Shown here: positions 1 through 8,193 of the stretch, piece after piece
Numbering within the stretch: the stretch's first letter is position 1
Layout: each line of letters begins with the position of its first letter
NCBI GenBank assembly: GCA_900317505.1
Contig: ONHB01000007.1
Location: 1 to 64,000 of the forward strand
Direction: 5' to 3'
Origin: an uncultured Lachnospiraceae bacterium
GTDB lineage: Bacteria; Bacillota; Clostridia; Lachnospirales; Lachnospiraceae
DNA: 64,000 bases
Notes under the pieces: model-generated
The model's database searches: none
What the model was told of the DNA's origin: nothing
What the model saw: only the letters and a program-made list of their open reading frames with translations
Program-made: the position numbers and the translations under genes

Positions 1-51
1 AACAATACAACATATATACAAAAACTGCTATTTTTTTGAAAAAGTAGTGGT

Positions 52-101
52 GGATAATTGTATCTGGGGCTAGCCGTCGCGCCAGCGACTTGGTACAATC
101 C
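52..101. other. structured leader-like inverted repeat upstream of the acetyltransferase
   Basis: An outer imperfect inverted repeat (GGATAATTGTA at 52-62 against TACAATCC at 94-101) encloses a perfect GTCGC/GCGAC stem with a 4-base loop (76-89). It ends about 20 bases before the ribosome binding site of the first gene and has no U-tract, so it looks more like a structured 5' leader or an operator than a terminator. I do not recognise a riboswitch class, and the region to the left is cut by the window edge. Confidence 0.35.
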
Positions 102-134
102 AATTGAAAAAATAAAAGTAAAGGAGACTGTACG

Positions 135-734
135 ATGACTGAATGGGAAAAGGCTCAAAAGGGATATTTATATGATGCCAGCTATGATAAGGAAATTGTA
201 GATGCAAGAACACGTTGTGCGGATTTATGTTATGAGTTTAATAATTGTCGTCCGTCGGATATGGAAAAGCAAAGAGAATTATTGGAACAGATTCTTGGCA
301 GTATGAAGGAAAATCCGGTTATTACAGCTCCTTTTTATTGTGATTATGGATTTAATATTTCCGTTGGTAAAAACTTTTATACCAACCATAATGTTACGAT
401 ACTGGATGGGGCAAAGGTGACTTTTGGAGATGATGTGTTTATTGCTCCCAACTGTGTGTTTTCTACTGCCGGTCATGCGATAGACAGTGAACAGAGATGT
501 AAAGGATTGGAGATTGCCCTGCCGATCACTGTTGGAGATCATGTATGGATTGGTACCAATGTATCGGTTTTACCGGGCGTGACAATCGGAAGTGATACGA
601 TTATCGGCGCCGGAAGTGTTGTCAATAAAGATATTCCGTCCGGTGTGATAGCAGCGGGTAACCCTTGCAAAGTCATTCGCAAAATAACAGAGGCTGATAA
701 GAAAAAGTATCCGGTCTTTGAGGATGCTCAATAA
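135..734 (+). CDS. maltose/galactoside O-acetyltransferase family protein
   Basis: This is a 199-residue acetyl-CoA-dependent sugar O-acetyltransferase of the Maa/LacA/NodL family. An N-terminal helical segment (about 1-60) is followed by hexapeptide repeats forming a left-handed beta helix (about 65-185). The usual catalytic histidine is H114 in TAGHAID, and the acceptor-binding stretch near residues 67-86 (FYCDYGFNI, FYTNHN) is conserved. The ATG at 135 follows AAAGGAG at 120-126. Length is typical (about 185-200). The family modifies maltose, glucose or galactosides, probably as detoxification; the true substrate cannot be read from sequence. It lies 18 bases upstream of mgtE, so the two may be cotranscribed by default. 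Confidence 0.85.
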   Translation: MTEWEKAQKGYLYDASYDKEIVDARTRCADLCYEFNNCRPSDMEKQRELLEQILGSMKENPVITAPFYCDYGFNISVGKNFYTNHNVTILDGAKVTFGDDVFIAPNCVFSTAGHAIDSEQRCKGLEIALPITVGDHVWIGTNVSVLPGVTIGSDTIIGAGSVVNKDIPSGVIAAGNPCKVIRKITEADKKKYPVFEDAQ

Positions 735-752
735 TGTAAATGGGAGGCCGAT

Positions 753-2162
753 ATGGAAAAAGAGAAGCTGAAAGACAAGGATTATGCCAAAGAGCTTGTC
801 GGTATCATCCGTAAGGATCTGCAGGAAAACAACAAAAAAGAGCTGATTGAAACGGTTTCCGATTATCATGAAAATGATATTGCGGAAGCTTTGACAAGAC
901 TGACTGTCGATGAACGTAAAAAGCTGTATCCCATTCTGGGAGTAGAAAGAATTGCTGAGATTTTTGCATATCTGGATGAGGATGAGCAGAAATTTTTAAA
1001 AGAGTTATCCATTGATAACATTGCCAAAGTCGTATCGGAAATGGATTCCGATGATGCGGTGGATATTCTGGAAAACATGGAGCAGTCCACCAAGGAAGAG
1101 ATTGTAAAGAGGTTGGACAAGGATGCCGGTGAAGATGTGCGGATGCTCTTATCCTATGATGAGGATGAGATCGGTAGCTGCATGACGACCAACTATATCT
1201 GCATCCATGAGGACTTAAATATCCGTCAGGCCATGAGTGAGCTGGTGCGGCAGGCAGGCGAAAATGACAATATTTCTACGATTTATGTTGTAGACAAAAA
1301 TGATTTATTCTGTGGTGCGATTGACCTAAAGGACCTGATCATTGCAAGGGACTATGAAAATCTGGATGATCTGATCATCCGGTCTTATCCTTATGTGCTT
1401 GACCATGAAAATATCAGCGACTGTCTGGATCAGATCAGGGAATATGCGGAGGATTCCATACCGGTACTGACGCAGGAAGGAAAGATTGTCGGTATTATCA
1501 CATCATCCGACATTATTGAAGTTGTCGATGACGAGATGGGCGATGATTATGCGAAGTTAGCCGGTTTGACAGCGGAAGAGGATCTGCGTGAAAAAACGCT
1601 GGAGAGTATGAAAAAACGCCTTCCCTGGCTGATTATATTATTGTTCCTCGGAATGGCTGTTTCTTCCGTGGTCGGAGCCTTTGAAAATGTTGTTGCCGTG
1701 CTTCCGATCGTGATCTGTTTTCAGTCCCTGATTCTTGATATGGCAGGAAATGTTGGTACACAGTCACTGGCTGTGACAATCCGGGTGCTCATGGATGAAA
1801 ATCTGACAGGTAAACAAAAATTTCTGCTTGTGATGAAGGAAATGAAGATCGGTCTGTTAAATGGCGTATTTTTAGGAATTATGGCATTCCTGATCTTAGG
1901 ATTGTATATCAGTTATTTCAAGCATTATGATCTGCCACATGCATTCCTGATTTCCGGATGTGTTGGTATAGCACTCATTGTTTCCATGGTGATATCAAGC
2001 TTTGTCGGAACCGTGATTCCGATGTTTTTCCACAAGATCAAGGTTGATCCGGCAGTTGCTTCCGGACCACTGATCACGACTGTCAATGACCTTGTAGCGG
2101 TTGTGACATATTATGGACTTTCATTGTTGTTTTTAATTCATATTTTTCATGTGGCAGGATAA
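753..2162 (+). CDS. mgtE: magnesium transporter MgtE
   Basis: This 469-residue protein has the full MgtE layout: a cytosolic helical N domain (about 25-130), paired CBS domains (about 135-255), a connecting helix, then about five membrane helices from residue 290. The pore motif reads DMAGNVGTQSLAVT near 330-345. MgtE is a homodimeric Mg2+ channel gated by Mg2+ bound between the cytosolic domains, so regulation is probably built into the protein. The start at 753 has GGGAGG six bases upstream. There is no room for an M-box riboswitch in the 18-base gap, so any RNA control would have to lie upstream of the acetyltransferase. Confidence 0.94.
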   Translation: MEKEKLKDKDYAKELVGIIRKDLQENNKKELIETVSDYHENDIAEALTRLTVDERKKLYPILGVERIAEIFAYLDEDEQKFLKELSIDNIAKVVSEMDSDDAVDILENMEQSTKEEIVKRLDKDAGEDVRMLLSYDEDEIGSCMTTNYICIHEDLNIRQAMSELVRQAGENDNISTIYVVDKNDLFCGAIDLKDLIIARDYENLDDLIIRSYPYVLDHENISDCLDQIREYAEDSIPVLTQEGKIVGIITSSDIIEVVDDEMGDDYAKLAGLTAEEDLREKTLESMKKRLPWLIILLFLGMAVSSVVGAFENVVAVLPIVICFQSLILDMAGNVGTQSLAVTIRVLMDENLTGKQKFLLVMKEMKIGLLNGVFLGIMAFLILGLYISYFKHYDLPHAFLISGCVGIALIVSMVISSFVGTVIPMFFHKIKVDPAVASGPLITTVNDLVAVVTYYGLSLLFLIHIFHVAG

Positions 2163-2222
2163 GGCCACTGTTGATTCATAAGACAGACAGTAAATATAAA
2201 ATGCAATACAAGGAGTTAGCAT

Positions 2223-2867
2223 ATGCAAACCAGAAATGAAGCGATGGCATATGGACTGTCATTTCCGAATACCTATACAGAGGCACCGTTTCATGATCCA
2301 AACTGGGATCTTGTCAGGGTAAAGGGCAGTAAAAAAGCTTTTTTATGGATTTACGAAAAAGACGGTCTGATAAATCTGAATGTCAAGGTAAGCCCTGAGT
2401 GGAGAGATTTTTACAGGCAAATATATGAAGCAGTTATCCCGGGTTATCATCAGAATAAGGAGCATTGGAATACCATCATTCTGGATGGCAGTATTCCGGA
2501 TGAGGACATCAAAAGGATGATTGCCGAAAGCTATGATATTGTTACAGACAGTCCGACAAAGAGGATTTATGAAGCGGTAAAAAAGATCCCGAAGGGAAAG
2601 GTTGCCACATACGGACAAGTGGCTTTACTGGCCGGGAATGGCAAAATGAGCAGAGCGGTTGGCAATGCACTTCATCACAACCCGGATCCGGAAAACATTC
2701 CCTGTTATCGTGTGGTCAATGCAAAGGGAGAGCTTGCCGGTGAGTTTGCTTTTGGTGGCTGTGGCGTGCAGCGGAAGCTTTTGGAAGCAGACGGTATCAC
2801 ATTTATCGGAGACCGTGTGGATTTGGAACAGTGCGCCATCCGTATTGAGAATGGTGTGATCGTGTAA
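2223..2867 (+). CDS. MmcQ/YjbR domain fused to an O6-alkylguanine-DNA alkyltransferase domain
   Basis: The 214 residues join two families. Residues 1-105 match the MmcQ/YjbR fold (SFPNTYTE, WDLVRVKGSKKAF, WNTIILDGSIPD). Residues 112-200 match the DNA-binding/active-site domain of methylated-DNA-cysteine methyltransferases, with the arginine finger in SRAVGNAL (R144) and the acceptor site PCYRVV (C161). The acceptor cysteine is present, but the usual PCHRV histidine is tyrosine (Y162). In known family members the histidine helps activate the cysteine, so activity is uncertain; it may repair alkyl lesions directly or act as an alkyltransferase-like flag. AAGGAG precedes the ATG. The next gene starts 4 bases after the stop. 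Confidence 0.83.
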   Translation: MQTRNEAMAYGLSFPNTYTEAPFHDPNWDLVRVKGSKKAFLWIYEKDGLINLNVKVSPEWRDFYRQIYEAVIPGYHQNKEHWNTIILDGSIPDEDIKRMIAESYDIVTDSPTKRIYEAVKKIPKGKVATYGQVALLAGNGKMSRAVGNALHHNPDPENIPCYRVVNAKGELAGEFAFGGCGVQRKLLEADGITFIGDRVDLEQCAIRIENGVIV

Positions 2868-2871
2868 GCTT

Positions 2872-3759
2872 ATGATAACTGTAAACGAATACTGTAAAAA
2901 ACAGTTTGGAGAAAAATTATATAAGATCAGCTTAGATGGCGGAATGAGTTGCCCAAACCGTGATGGGAAGCTGGATACCAGAGGATGCATCTTCTGTTCG
3001 GCCGGCGGTTCCGGGGATTTTACGCCCGACCGGAGGATACCCTTAGATGAACAGATAGAGGATGCCAAGAAAAGGGTTTCTTCCAAGTATAAGGGAACAC
3101 ATTATATTGCTTATTTTCAGGCATATACCAATACATATGCACCGGTGGAAAAACTCCGGGCTTTGTTTATGCCGGTAATAAAAAGAGAAGATATCGCGGT
3201 CTTATCCATCGCAACAAGACCGGACTGTCTTTCGGATGAGGTGCTGGATTTATTAAGAGAGCTGAATGACATCAAGCCGGTATGGGTTGAACTGGGACTG
3301 CAGACAATACATGAAAAAACAGTGGACTATATCAGACGGGGCTATCCTCTGCCGGTATATGATAAGGCCATTCGGGACCTGGATAAAATTGGAATCCATA
3401 CGATCACACATCTGATTTTAGGCCTCCCCGGTGAAACAAAAGAGGATATGCTGCAAAGTGTCCGTTACGTGGCAGCTTGTGGCAGCCAGGGGATAAAGCT
3501 TCAGCTTTTACATGTCTTAAAGGGAACGGATCTTGCTTCTGATTATGAAAAAGGACTTTTCCAAACACTTTCATTTGATGAGTATATGGATCTTTTGGCT
3601 GACTGTGTCAGGCTATTGCCAAAGGATATGGTTGTACATCGTCTGACAGGAGACGGTCCCAAAAATCTGCTGATGGCTCCGATGTGGAGCGCAGATAAAA
3701 AAAGAGTGATGAACACCATACATCAAAGACTGAAAAAAGATGGTTTATATTGTGAATAA
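2872..3759 (+). CDS. radical SAM protein, TIGR01212/YhcC family
   Basis: A 295-residue radical SAM enzyme. The 4Fe-4S ligands are C27, C39 and C42, spaced C-x11-C-x2-C (CPNRDG...GCIFC), the wide spacing typical of the YhcC/TIGR01212 family rather than the classical C-x3-C-x2-C. Further family features are the YFQAYTNTYAP motif, RPDCLSDEVLD and LGLPGETKEDM. The family resembles Elp3 but lacks the acetyltransferase domain, and its reaction is not established. It begins 4 bases after the alkyltransferase fusion, so the two are almost certainly cotranscribed. A terminator follows immediately. Confidence 0.88.
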   Translation: MITVNEYCKKQFGEKLYKISLDGGMSCPNRDGKLDTRGCIFCSAGGSGDFTPDRRIPLDEQIEDAKKRVSSKYKGTHYIAYFQAYTNTYAPVEKLRALFMPVIKREDIAVLSIATRPDCLSDEVLDLLRELNDIKPVWVELGLQTIHEKTVDYIRRGYPLPVYDKAIRDLDKIGIHTITHLILGLPGETKEDMLQSVRYVAACGSQGIKLQLLHVLKGTDLASDYEKGLFQTLSFDEYMDLLADCVRLLPKDMVVHRLTGDGPKNLLMAPMWSADKKRVMNTIHQRLKKDGLYCE

Positions 3760-3765
3760 AAATGT

Positions 3766-3794
3766 CGTTGGATGAGAATCCAACGGCTTTTTTA
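3766..3794 (+). terminator. Rho-independent terminator after the radical SAM gene
   Basis: The perfect 8-bp stem CGTTGGAT/ATCCAACG with a GAGA tetraloop (3766-3785) is followed by GCTTTTTTA. Confidence 0.9.
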
Positions 3795-3904
3795 TTGCCG
3801 CATACCTTTTGCTCTTTATATGGTCAGATAACGGACTGGTCTTCGATGACAAGTTCGATATTAGCCTTTTCCTGTTTCAAAAACTCCATTATTAAAAATA
3901 TATG

Positions 3905-3933
3905 TTGACAGTATTATTCATAGATGCTATATT
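3905..3933 (+). promoter_or_regulatory. sigma-A promoter of the padR operon
   Basis: A consensus -35 TTGACA (3905-3910) lies 17 bp from TATATT (3928-3933). Transcription should begin near 3940, inside the repeat array described next, which fits negative autoregulation by the PadR protein. Confidence 0.8.
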
Positions 3934-4007
3934 TACTACGACAGACGTAGTACGATTGACGTAGTACGACTGGCATAGTAACGACAGACGTAGTAATAGA
4001 CGCAGCA
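3934..4007 (+). repeat. CGTAGTA repeat array, candidate PadR operator
   Basis: A 19-bp perfect inverted repeat (TACTACG, 5-base loop, CGTAGTA; 3934-3952) sits over the predicted transcription start. The right arm recurs at 3960-3966, as CATAGTA at 3974-3980, at 3989-3995, and degenerately as CGCAGCA at 4001-4007, giving a spacing of about 12-15 bp. As RNA, the single TACTACG arm could pair with any of the downstream copies. The array ends just before the padR ribosome binding site. Confidence 0.7.
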
Positions 4008-4029
4008 GTTGCAGGAAGGAGGCTACAGG

Positions 4030-4380
4030 ATGGCTGGGATAAGCAGTGATGTGATTCGTGGATATAACGATACGATGATTTTATATATTTTGTTGGAAAA
4101 TCCATCATACGGATATGAGATTTCCAAGACGATCAGACAGATGACAGATCAGAAATATCTGATAAAAGAAACGACATTGTATTCGGCGTTCTCCAGAATG
4201 GAGAAAAACGGATACATTCAATCATTTATTGCACAGCCTGACGCAAATGGAAATGGTAAAAAGAGGACGTATTATCAGATTACAGAGCTTGGCAGACAAT
4301 ATTACGAAGAAAAATGCGAGGAATGGTTTTTGACAAAAGAGGTTGTTGAAAACTTTATTCAGAAAGGGGCGAGGACATGA
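4030..4380 (+). CDS. PadR family transcriptional regulator
   Basis: A 116-residue PadR-type winged-helix regulator. The N-terminal winged helix (about 10-90) contains LENPSYGYEISKTI and the wing sequence KRTYYQITELGRQYY; a short C-terminal helix serves dimerisation. I place the start at the ATG at 4030 because AGGAAGGAGG lies at 4013-4022; an upstream in-frame TTG at 4009 would begin before that site. The stop overlaps the next ATG by four bases (ATGA), so translation is coupled to the HAAS protein. PadR proteins usually repress the operon that encodes them; the repeat array at 3934-4007 is the likely binding site. Confidence 0.9.
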   Translation: MAGISSDVIRGYNDTMILYILLENPSYGYEISKTIRQMTDQKYLIKETTLYSAFSRMEKNGYIQSFIAQPDANGNGKKRTYYQITELGRQYYEEKCEEWFLTKEVVENFIQKGART

Positions 4381-5384
4381 ATACGTTAAAATCCTACTTA
4401 GAAAGCATGTTTGCAAAATTGCCAAATACAAGAGAGGTTTTAAGAGCCAAGGATGAGCTTTGGCAGATGATGGAAGATAAATATATGGAACTGATCGCAG
4501 AGGGCAAAAATGAAAATGAGGCGGTCGGAACCATTATCTCCGAATTTGGAAATTTAGAGGAGCTTTCCGGTGTGCTGGGATTGGAAAAGGCATTTTCCTA
4601 TCAGCCGTCAGAAGATGATACAGCCGGTGATGCGGGAATATATGACAGACAGCCGCTTCCGTTTGAAGAGGCAAAACAATATGTGGATGAGCTTATCCGG
4701 CAGGGATTTTTTGTTTCCATCGGTGTGATGCTCTGTATCTTTTCTGTGATCTGGCCGATCTTATCCGAAACCTTCAACTGGTCACAGGCATTTGGCGTGA
4801 CAGGGATGATGCTCTTTATTGCGGCAGCTGTTTTCTTATTTGTATATTCCGGCATTATGATGGGCAAATGGGATTATATCAAAAATGGAAATTATATGAT
4901 TGATTTTGATACTGCCAAGGTGATGCAAAATGAACAGTCACGCTTCCGCAAAGACTATGCAGTCCGGCTGACGATCGGAATTGTCCTTTGTGTGCTTTGC
5001 TGGCTGCCGTCTATGGTGATTAGTGAGACAGCGCTTGGACGGATTGATCAGTTTGAAAATATGGGTGCAGTATTTTTGTTTATCATTGTTGGAATTGGTG
5101 TCATGATGATCGTCTACAGCAGTATGACAATGGAGGCGTATAAGCGGATATTAAAGATCAATGACAGCCGCCTTGTAAGCGGAAATTATGTGAATAATCA
5201 GGGAAAAGAGCGGTATATCAATTCTACAGTAGAGACGATCATGAGCCTGTACTGGCCGACAATTACCAGCGCATATCTGATCTGGAGCTTTCTCACATTT
5301 GACTGGCATCTGACCTGGATTATCTGGCCAATTGCAGGAATTATCAGTGGTGTTATCAAGGCAAATCTGACAGTAAAGGAGTAG
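4377..5384 (+). CDS. HAAS-domain (permease prefix domain) multi-pass membrane protein
   Basis: This 335-residue protein begins with a HAAS/permease-prefix helical domain (about 1-75: YLESMFAKLPNTREVLRAKDEL, SEFGNLEEL). An acidic linker and roughly six membrane helices follow (near 108-130, 138-160, 197-216, 226-250, 288-308, 312-330). HAAS domains are typically found next to PadR regulators and are thought to relay between the membrane protein and its partner; the biochemical role is unknown. It overlaps padR by four bases and ends six bases before the DUF4097 gene, so the three form one transcription unit. Confidence 0.85.
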   Translation: MNTLKSYLESMFAKLPNTREVLRAKDELWQMMEDKYMELIAEGKNENEAVGTIISEFGNLEELSGVLGLEKAFSYQPSEDDTAGDAGIYDRQPLPFEEAKQYVDELIRQGFFVSIGVMLCIFSVIWPILSETFNWSQAFGVTGMMLFIAAAVFLFVYSGIMMGKWDYIKNGNYMIDFDTAKVMQNEQSRFRKDYAVRLTIGIVLCVLCWLPSMVISETALGRIDQFENMGAVFLFIIVGIGVMMIVYSSMTMEAYKRILKINDSRLVSGNYVNNQGKERYINSTVETIMSLYWPTITSAYLIWSFLTFDWHLTWIIWPIAGIISGVIKANLTVKE

Positions 5385-5390
5385 AGACAT

Positions 5391-6203
5391 ATGGAACAGA
5401 AAAATAAACCTACATGGAAAAATATATATTTGATCGTGCTGACAATCGTTACTATCGTATGTATTGTTATCGGTATTTTAAACTGGACGTCCGGATTTTC
5501 CGGATGGTTCCGGTCAGAAGAGGATTATGAAGATGCTGGTTCTATGACGATTGTTGATACCGAAGCATTTGACAGCATGGATCTTGATATTGATGTTGGC
5601 GATCTGGAAATTGTTGCCGGTGATAGTTATCAGATCCAATATAATTATCCCAAGAAATCAGAACCAAAGGTTGAGGTTGAAAACGGAAAGCTCATCATTA
5701 CACAGAAGCAGAAAATCAAACGTCATTATTATCAAGAGCATAAAATAATCATTACCGTTCCCAAGGATCTGGAAATGAAAAGTCTTGATCTGAATATGGA
5801 TATGGGAGGCGTAGAGTTAGCAAATGTTTACGCAAAAGATCTGACCATTGAAGCTGATATGGGAAGCGTTGATATAGCTGATTCTCAGTTTAAAGTAATC
5901 GATATCAATGCCGATATGGGAGCCATTACACTTGATAATGTTGTTTTTTCACAGGGAAGCTGTGATGCGGATATGGGCAGTATTGAGCTGACCAGAGCTT
6001 CTTTTGAAAAAATTGTCTGCACCGCTGACATGGGCAGTATTGATATTGACGGTTCCTTTGAAGATATCGAAGCTGATTGTTCGATGGGATCTATCACAAT
6101 TACAACTACCGGGGATTTAGATAAGATTTCTTTTGATTTATCGGCTGATATGGGCGATGTTACGGTAAATGGAAAAGATCAGGGAAACAAATATGTGCGA
6201 TAA
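5391..6203 (+). CDS. membrane-anchored DUF4097 beta-repeat protein
   Basis: A 270-residue protein with one N-terminal membrane anchor (about 11-33) and an extracellular domain of the DUF4097 family. From about residue 125 it carries about seven repeats of roughly 20-24 residues, each centred on a DMG or SMG turn (DMGGVEL, ADMGSVDI, ADMGAITL, ADMGSIEL, ADMGSIDI, CSMGSITI, ADMGDVTV), consistent with a right-handed beta-helix stack. AAAGGAG precedes the ATG. DUF4097 proteins are often encoded with PadR and HAAS genes or with PspC-like envelope-stress genes; function is not established. It is the last gene of the operon. Confidence 0.87.
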   Translation: MEQKNKPTWKNIYLIVLTIVTIVCIVIGILNWTSGFSGWFRSEEDYEDAGSMTIVDTEAFDSMDLDIDVGDLEIVAGDSYQIQYNYPKKSEPKVEVENGKLIITQKQKIKRHYYQEHKIIITVPKDLEMKSLDLNMDMGGVELANVYAKDLTIEADMGSVDIADSQFKVIDINADMGAITLDNVVFSQGSCDADMGSIELTRASFEKIVCTADMGSIDIDGSFEDIEADCSMGSITITTTGDLDKISFDLSADMGDVTVNGKDQGNKYVR

Positions 6204-6243
6204 TGACTCTGCTGTAAATCCCATTGTAAATTTGTATAAATGA

Positions 6244-6272
6244 TTGAGATAAGTGCAGATCTATGGTATACT
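6244..6272 (+). promoter_or_regulatory. promoter of the ACT/PFL pair
   Basis: TTGAGA (6244-6249) and TATACT (6267-6272) are separated by 17 bp, with the start codon of the ACT gene about 40 bases downstream. Confidence 0.7.
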
Positions 6273-6311
6273 CATAAATTGGTAGAAATCAACAGGTAAA
6301 GGAGAAAACCA

Positions 6312-6584
6312 ATGAAAAAAGCCATTATTACCGTTGTCGGAAAAGATACTGTAGGTATCATTGCTAAGGTTTGTACTTATCTTGCAGATCATAAGATCAA
6401 TATTCTTGATATTTCACAGACGATTGTACAGGATTATTTCAACATGATGATGATTGTCGATACAGGCAATACAGATGTTGATTTTGATACGATTGTAGAT
6501 ACACTTGCATCGATTGGTGAAGAGATCGGTGTTGTGATCAAATGTCAGAGAGAAGATATCTTCGACATGATGCACCGAATTTAA
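6312..6584 (+). CDS. ACT domain-containing protein (UPF0237 family)
   Basis: A 90-residue stand-alone ACT-domain protein ([19 protein letters not shown]...[10 protein letters not shown]) of the UPF0237 family. ACT domains bind amino acids or other small ligands and often regulate a partner enzyme. It is encoded immediately upstream of the PFL/DUF711 gene, a pairing conserved in many Firmicutes, so it probably modulates that enzyme. AAAGGAG sits upstream of the ATG. The ligand is unknown. Confidence 0.9.
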   Translation: MKKAIITVVGKDTVGIIAKVCTYLADHKINILDISQTIVQDYFNMMMIVDTGNTDVDFDTIVDTLASIGEEIGVVIKCQREDIFDMMHRI

Positions 6585-6604
6585 GAATAAAGATGGGAAA
6601 AGCT

Positions 6605-7969
6605 ATGATTAATATACATGAAGTAAAAGAAACCAATGAGATGATCGAAAAGGAAAATCTGGACGTTCGTACGATTACCCTTGGTATCAGTCTCTTAGAC
6701 TGTATTGATTCAGATCTTACAGTCTTAAAAAACAACATTTATAAAAAAATTACCGAGACCGCAAAGGATCTGGTTGCAACTGGAGAAGAAATCGAAAAAG
6801 AATTTGGTATTCCGATTGTCAACAAGAGAATATCTGTTACGCCAATCGCACTGATCGGTGGAGCAGCCTGCAAGACCCCTGAGGATTTTGCGGAGATCGC
6901 AGTGACTTTGGATGAAGCTGCCAAAAAGGTAGGAGTAAACTTCCTCGGAGGTTATTCCGCACTGGTAGCAAAAGGAATGACACATGCAGATGAATTGCTG
7001 ATCCGTTCCATTCCGTTGGCACTCAGCAAGACAGATTTTGTATGCAGTAGTGTCAATCTCGGCTCCACCAAGACTGGTATCAATATGGATGCGGTCAAAC
7101 TGATGGGTGAAATTGTAAAAGAAACAGCCGAATATACCAAAGAAAACGATTCTCTTGGATGTGCCAAGCTGGTTGTATTCTGCAATGCGCCTGATGACAA
7201 TCCGTTTATGGCAGGTGCTTTCCATGGTGTGACAGAGGCTGATAAGATTATCAATGTCGGCGTATCCGGTCCCGGTGTTGTCAAGACAGCACTGGAGTCT
7301 GTACGCGGTGAAAACTTTGAAGTATTGTGCGAGACGATCAAAAAGACCGCATTTAAGGTAACACGTGTTGGCCAGCTGGTTGCAAAAGAAGCATCCCGCA
7401 TGCTGGGTATTCCGTTTGGTATTATTGACTTATCTTTGGCACCGACTCCGGCGATCGGAGACAGTGTTGCTGATATCCTGACAGAAATCGGAGTAGAGCA
7501 TCCCGGTGCACCCGGTACAACAGCTGCTCTGGCTTTATTAAATGATCAGGTCAAAAAGGGTGGTGTTATGGCATCTTCTTATGTAGGCGGACTTTCCGGA
7601 GCCTTTATTCCGGTCAGCGAAGATCAGGGTATGATCGATGCCGTAGAATGTGGCTGCCTGACACTTGAAAAGCTGGAAGCGATGACCTGTGTATGTTCCG
7701 TAGGTCTTGATATGATCGCTATTCCCGGAGATACCAAGGCAACGACGATTTCCGGTCTGATCGCGGATGAGATGGCGATTGGTATGGTCAATCAAAAGAC
7801 AACTGCAGTCCGTGTGATTCCTGTTATCGGAAAGGGAGTAGGAGAGACCGTAGAATTTGGCGGCTTGCTTGGATATGCACCGATTATGCCGGTTAATTCC
7901 TTCTCATGTGACAATTTTGTCAATCGTGGAGGTCGTATTCCGGCTCCAATCCATAGCTTTAAAAACTAA
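6605..7969 (+). CDS. PFL family protein (DUF711/UPF0210)
   Basis: A 454-residue protein of the DUF711 (PFL-like, UPF0210) family, which adopts a glycyl-radical-enzyme-like barrel but whose reaction is unproven. I choose the ATG at 6605 ([14 protein letters not shown]) because family members start this way; an in-frame ATG at 6542 lies inside the preceding ACT gene. Conserved patches include [44 protein letters not shown] and [12 protein letters not shown]. It lies 20 bases after the ACT gene and is followed by a long terminator hairpin. Confidence 0.88.
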   Translation: MINIHEVKETNEMIEKENLDVRTITLGISLLDCIDSDLTVLKNNIYKKITETAKDLVATGEEIEKEFGIPIVNKRISVTPIALIGGAACKTPEDFAEIAVTLDEAAKKVGVNFLGGYSALVAKGMTHADELLIRSIPLALSKTDFVCSSVNLGSTKTGINMDAVKLMGEIVKETAEYTKENDSLGCAKLVVFCNAPDDNPFMAGAFHGVTEADKIINVGVSGPGVVKTALESVRGENFEVLCETIKKTAFKVTRVGQLVAKEASRMLGIPFGIIDLSLAPTPAIGDSVADILTEIGVEHPGAPGTTAALALLNDQVKKGGVMASSYVGGLSGAFIPVSEDQGMIDAVECGCLTLEKLEAMTCVCSVGLDMIAIPGDTKATTISGLIADEMAIGMVNQKTTAVRVIPVIGKGVGETVEFGGLLGYAPIMPVNSFSCDNFVNRGGRIPAPIHSFKN

Positions 7970-8025
7970 AAAGCTGTGTAGCTGGTGGTTAGTATTCCCA
8001 GCTATGAAGAATGATTAAGATAACA

Positions 8026-8094
8026 AAATCCCATCTGGTATGAGGCTCTTATGTATATCACATAGTCTCATACAGATGGGATTTCTTATATAAA
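8026..8094. terminator. long terminator hairpin between convergent PFL and tmcAL genes
   Basis: AAATCCCATCTG followed by GTATGAG (8026-8044) pairs with CTCATAC followed by AGATGGGATTT (8067-8084), with one bulged base, then TTTCTTATAT. It ends the plus-strand ACT/PFL transcript; the A/T-rich flanks may also let it serve the minus-strand gene. Confidence 0.8.
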
Positions 8095-8103
8095 ATTTTT
8101 AAT

Positions 8104-8166
8104 ATTGAATTTCAAATAGCCAATTTAATATTGATTATTGAGCATTGAATTTTAGATAGTCAATTT
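8104..8166. repeat. imperfect 23-bp direct repeat in A/T-rich intergenic DNA
   Basis: Two copies, 8104-8126 and 8144-8166, match at 20 of 23 positions and are 40 bp apart. Each begins ATTGAATTT and ends CAATTT, so each can also fold on itself. More degenerate pieces (TCAAATATCAGATATTAAATTT) continue to the tmcAL stop codon. I see no gene here. Confidence 0.55.
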
Positions 8167-8193
8167 CCAATATCAAATATCAGATATTAAATT

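Noticed and set aside
3934-4007. CRISPR-like array
   Set aside because: Repeats of seven bases spaced about 14 bp are far too short for CRISPR repeats and spacers, and no cas genes are present.
6542-6604. Upstream ATG extending the PFL protein by 21 residues
   Set aside because: It lies inside the ACT gene in another frame, lacks a ribosome binding site and disagrees with the conserved MINIHEV start of the family.
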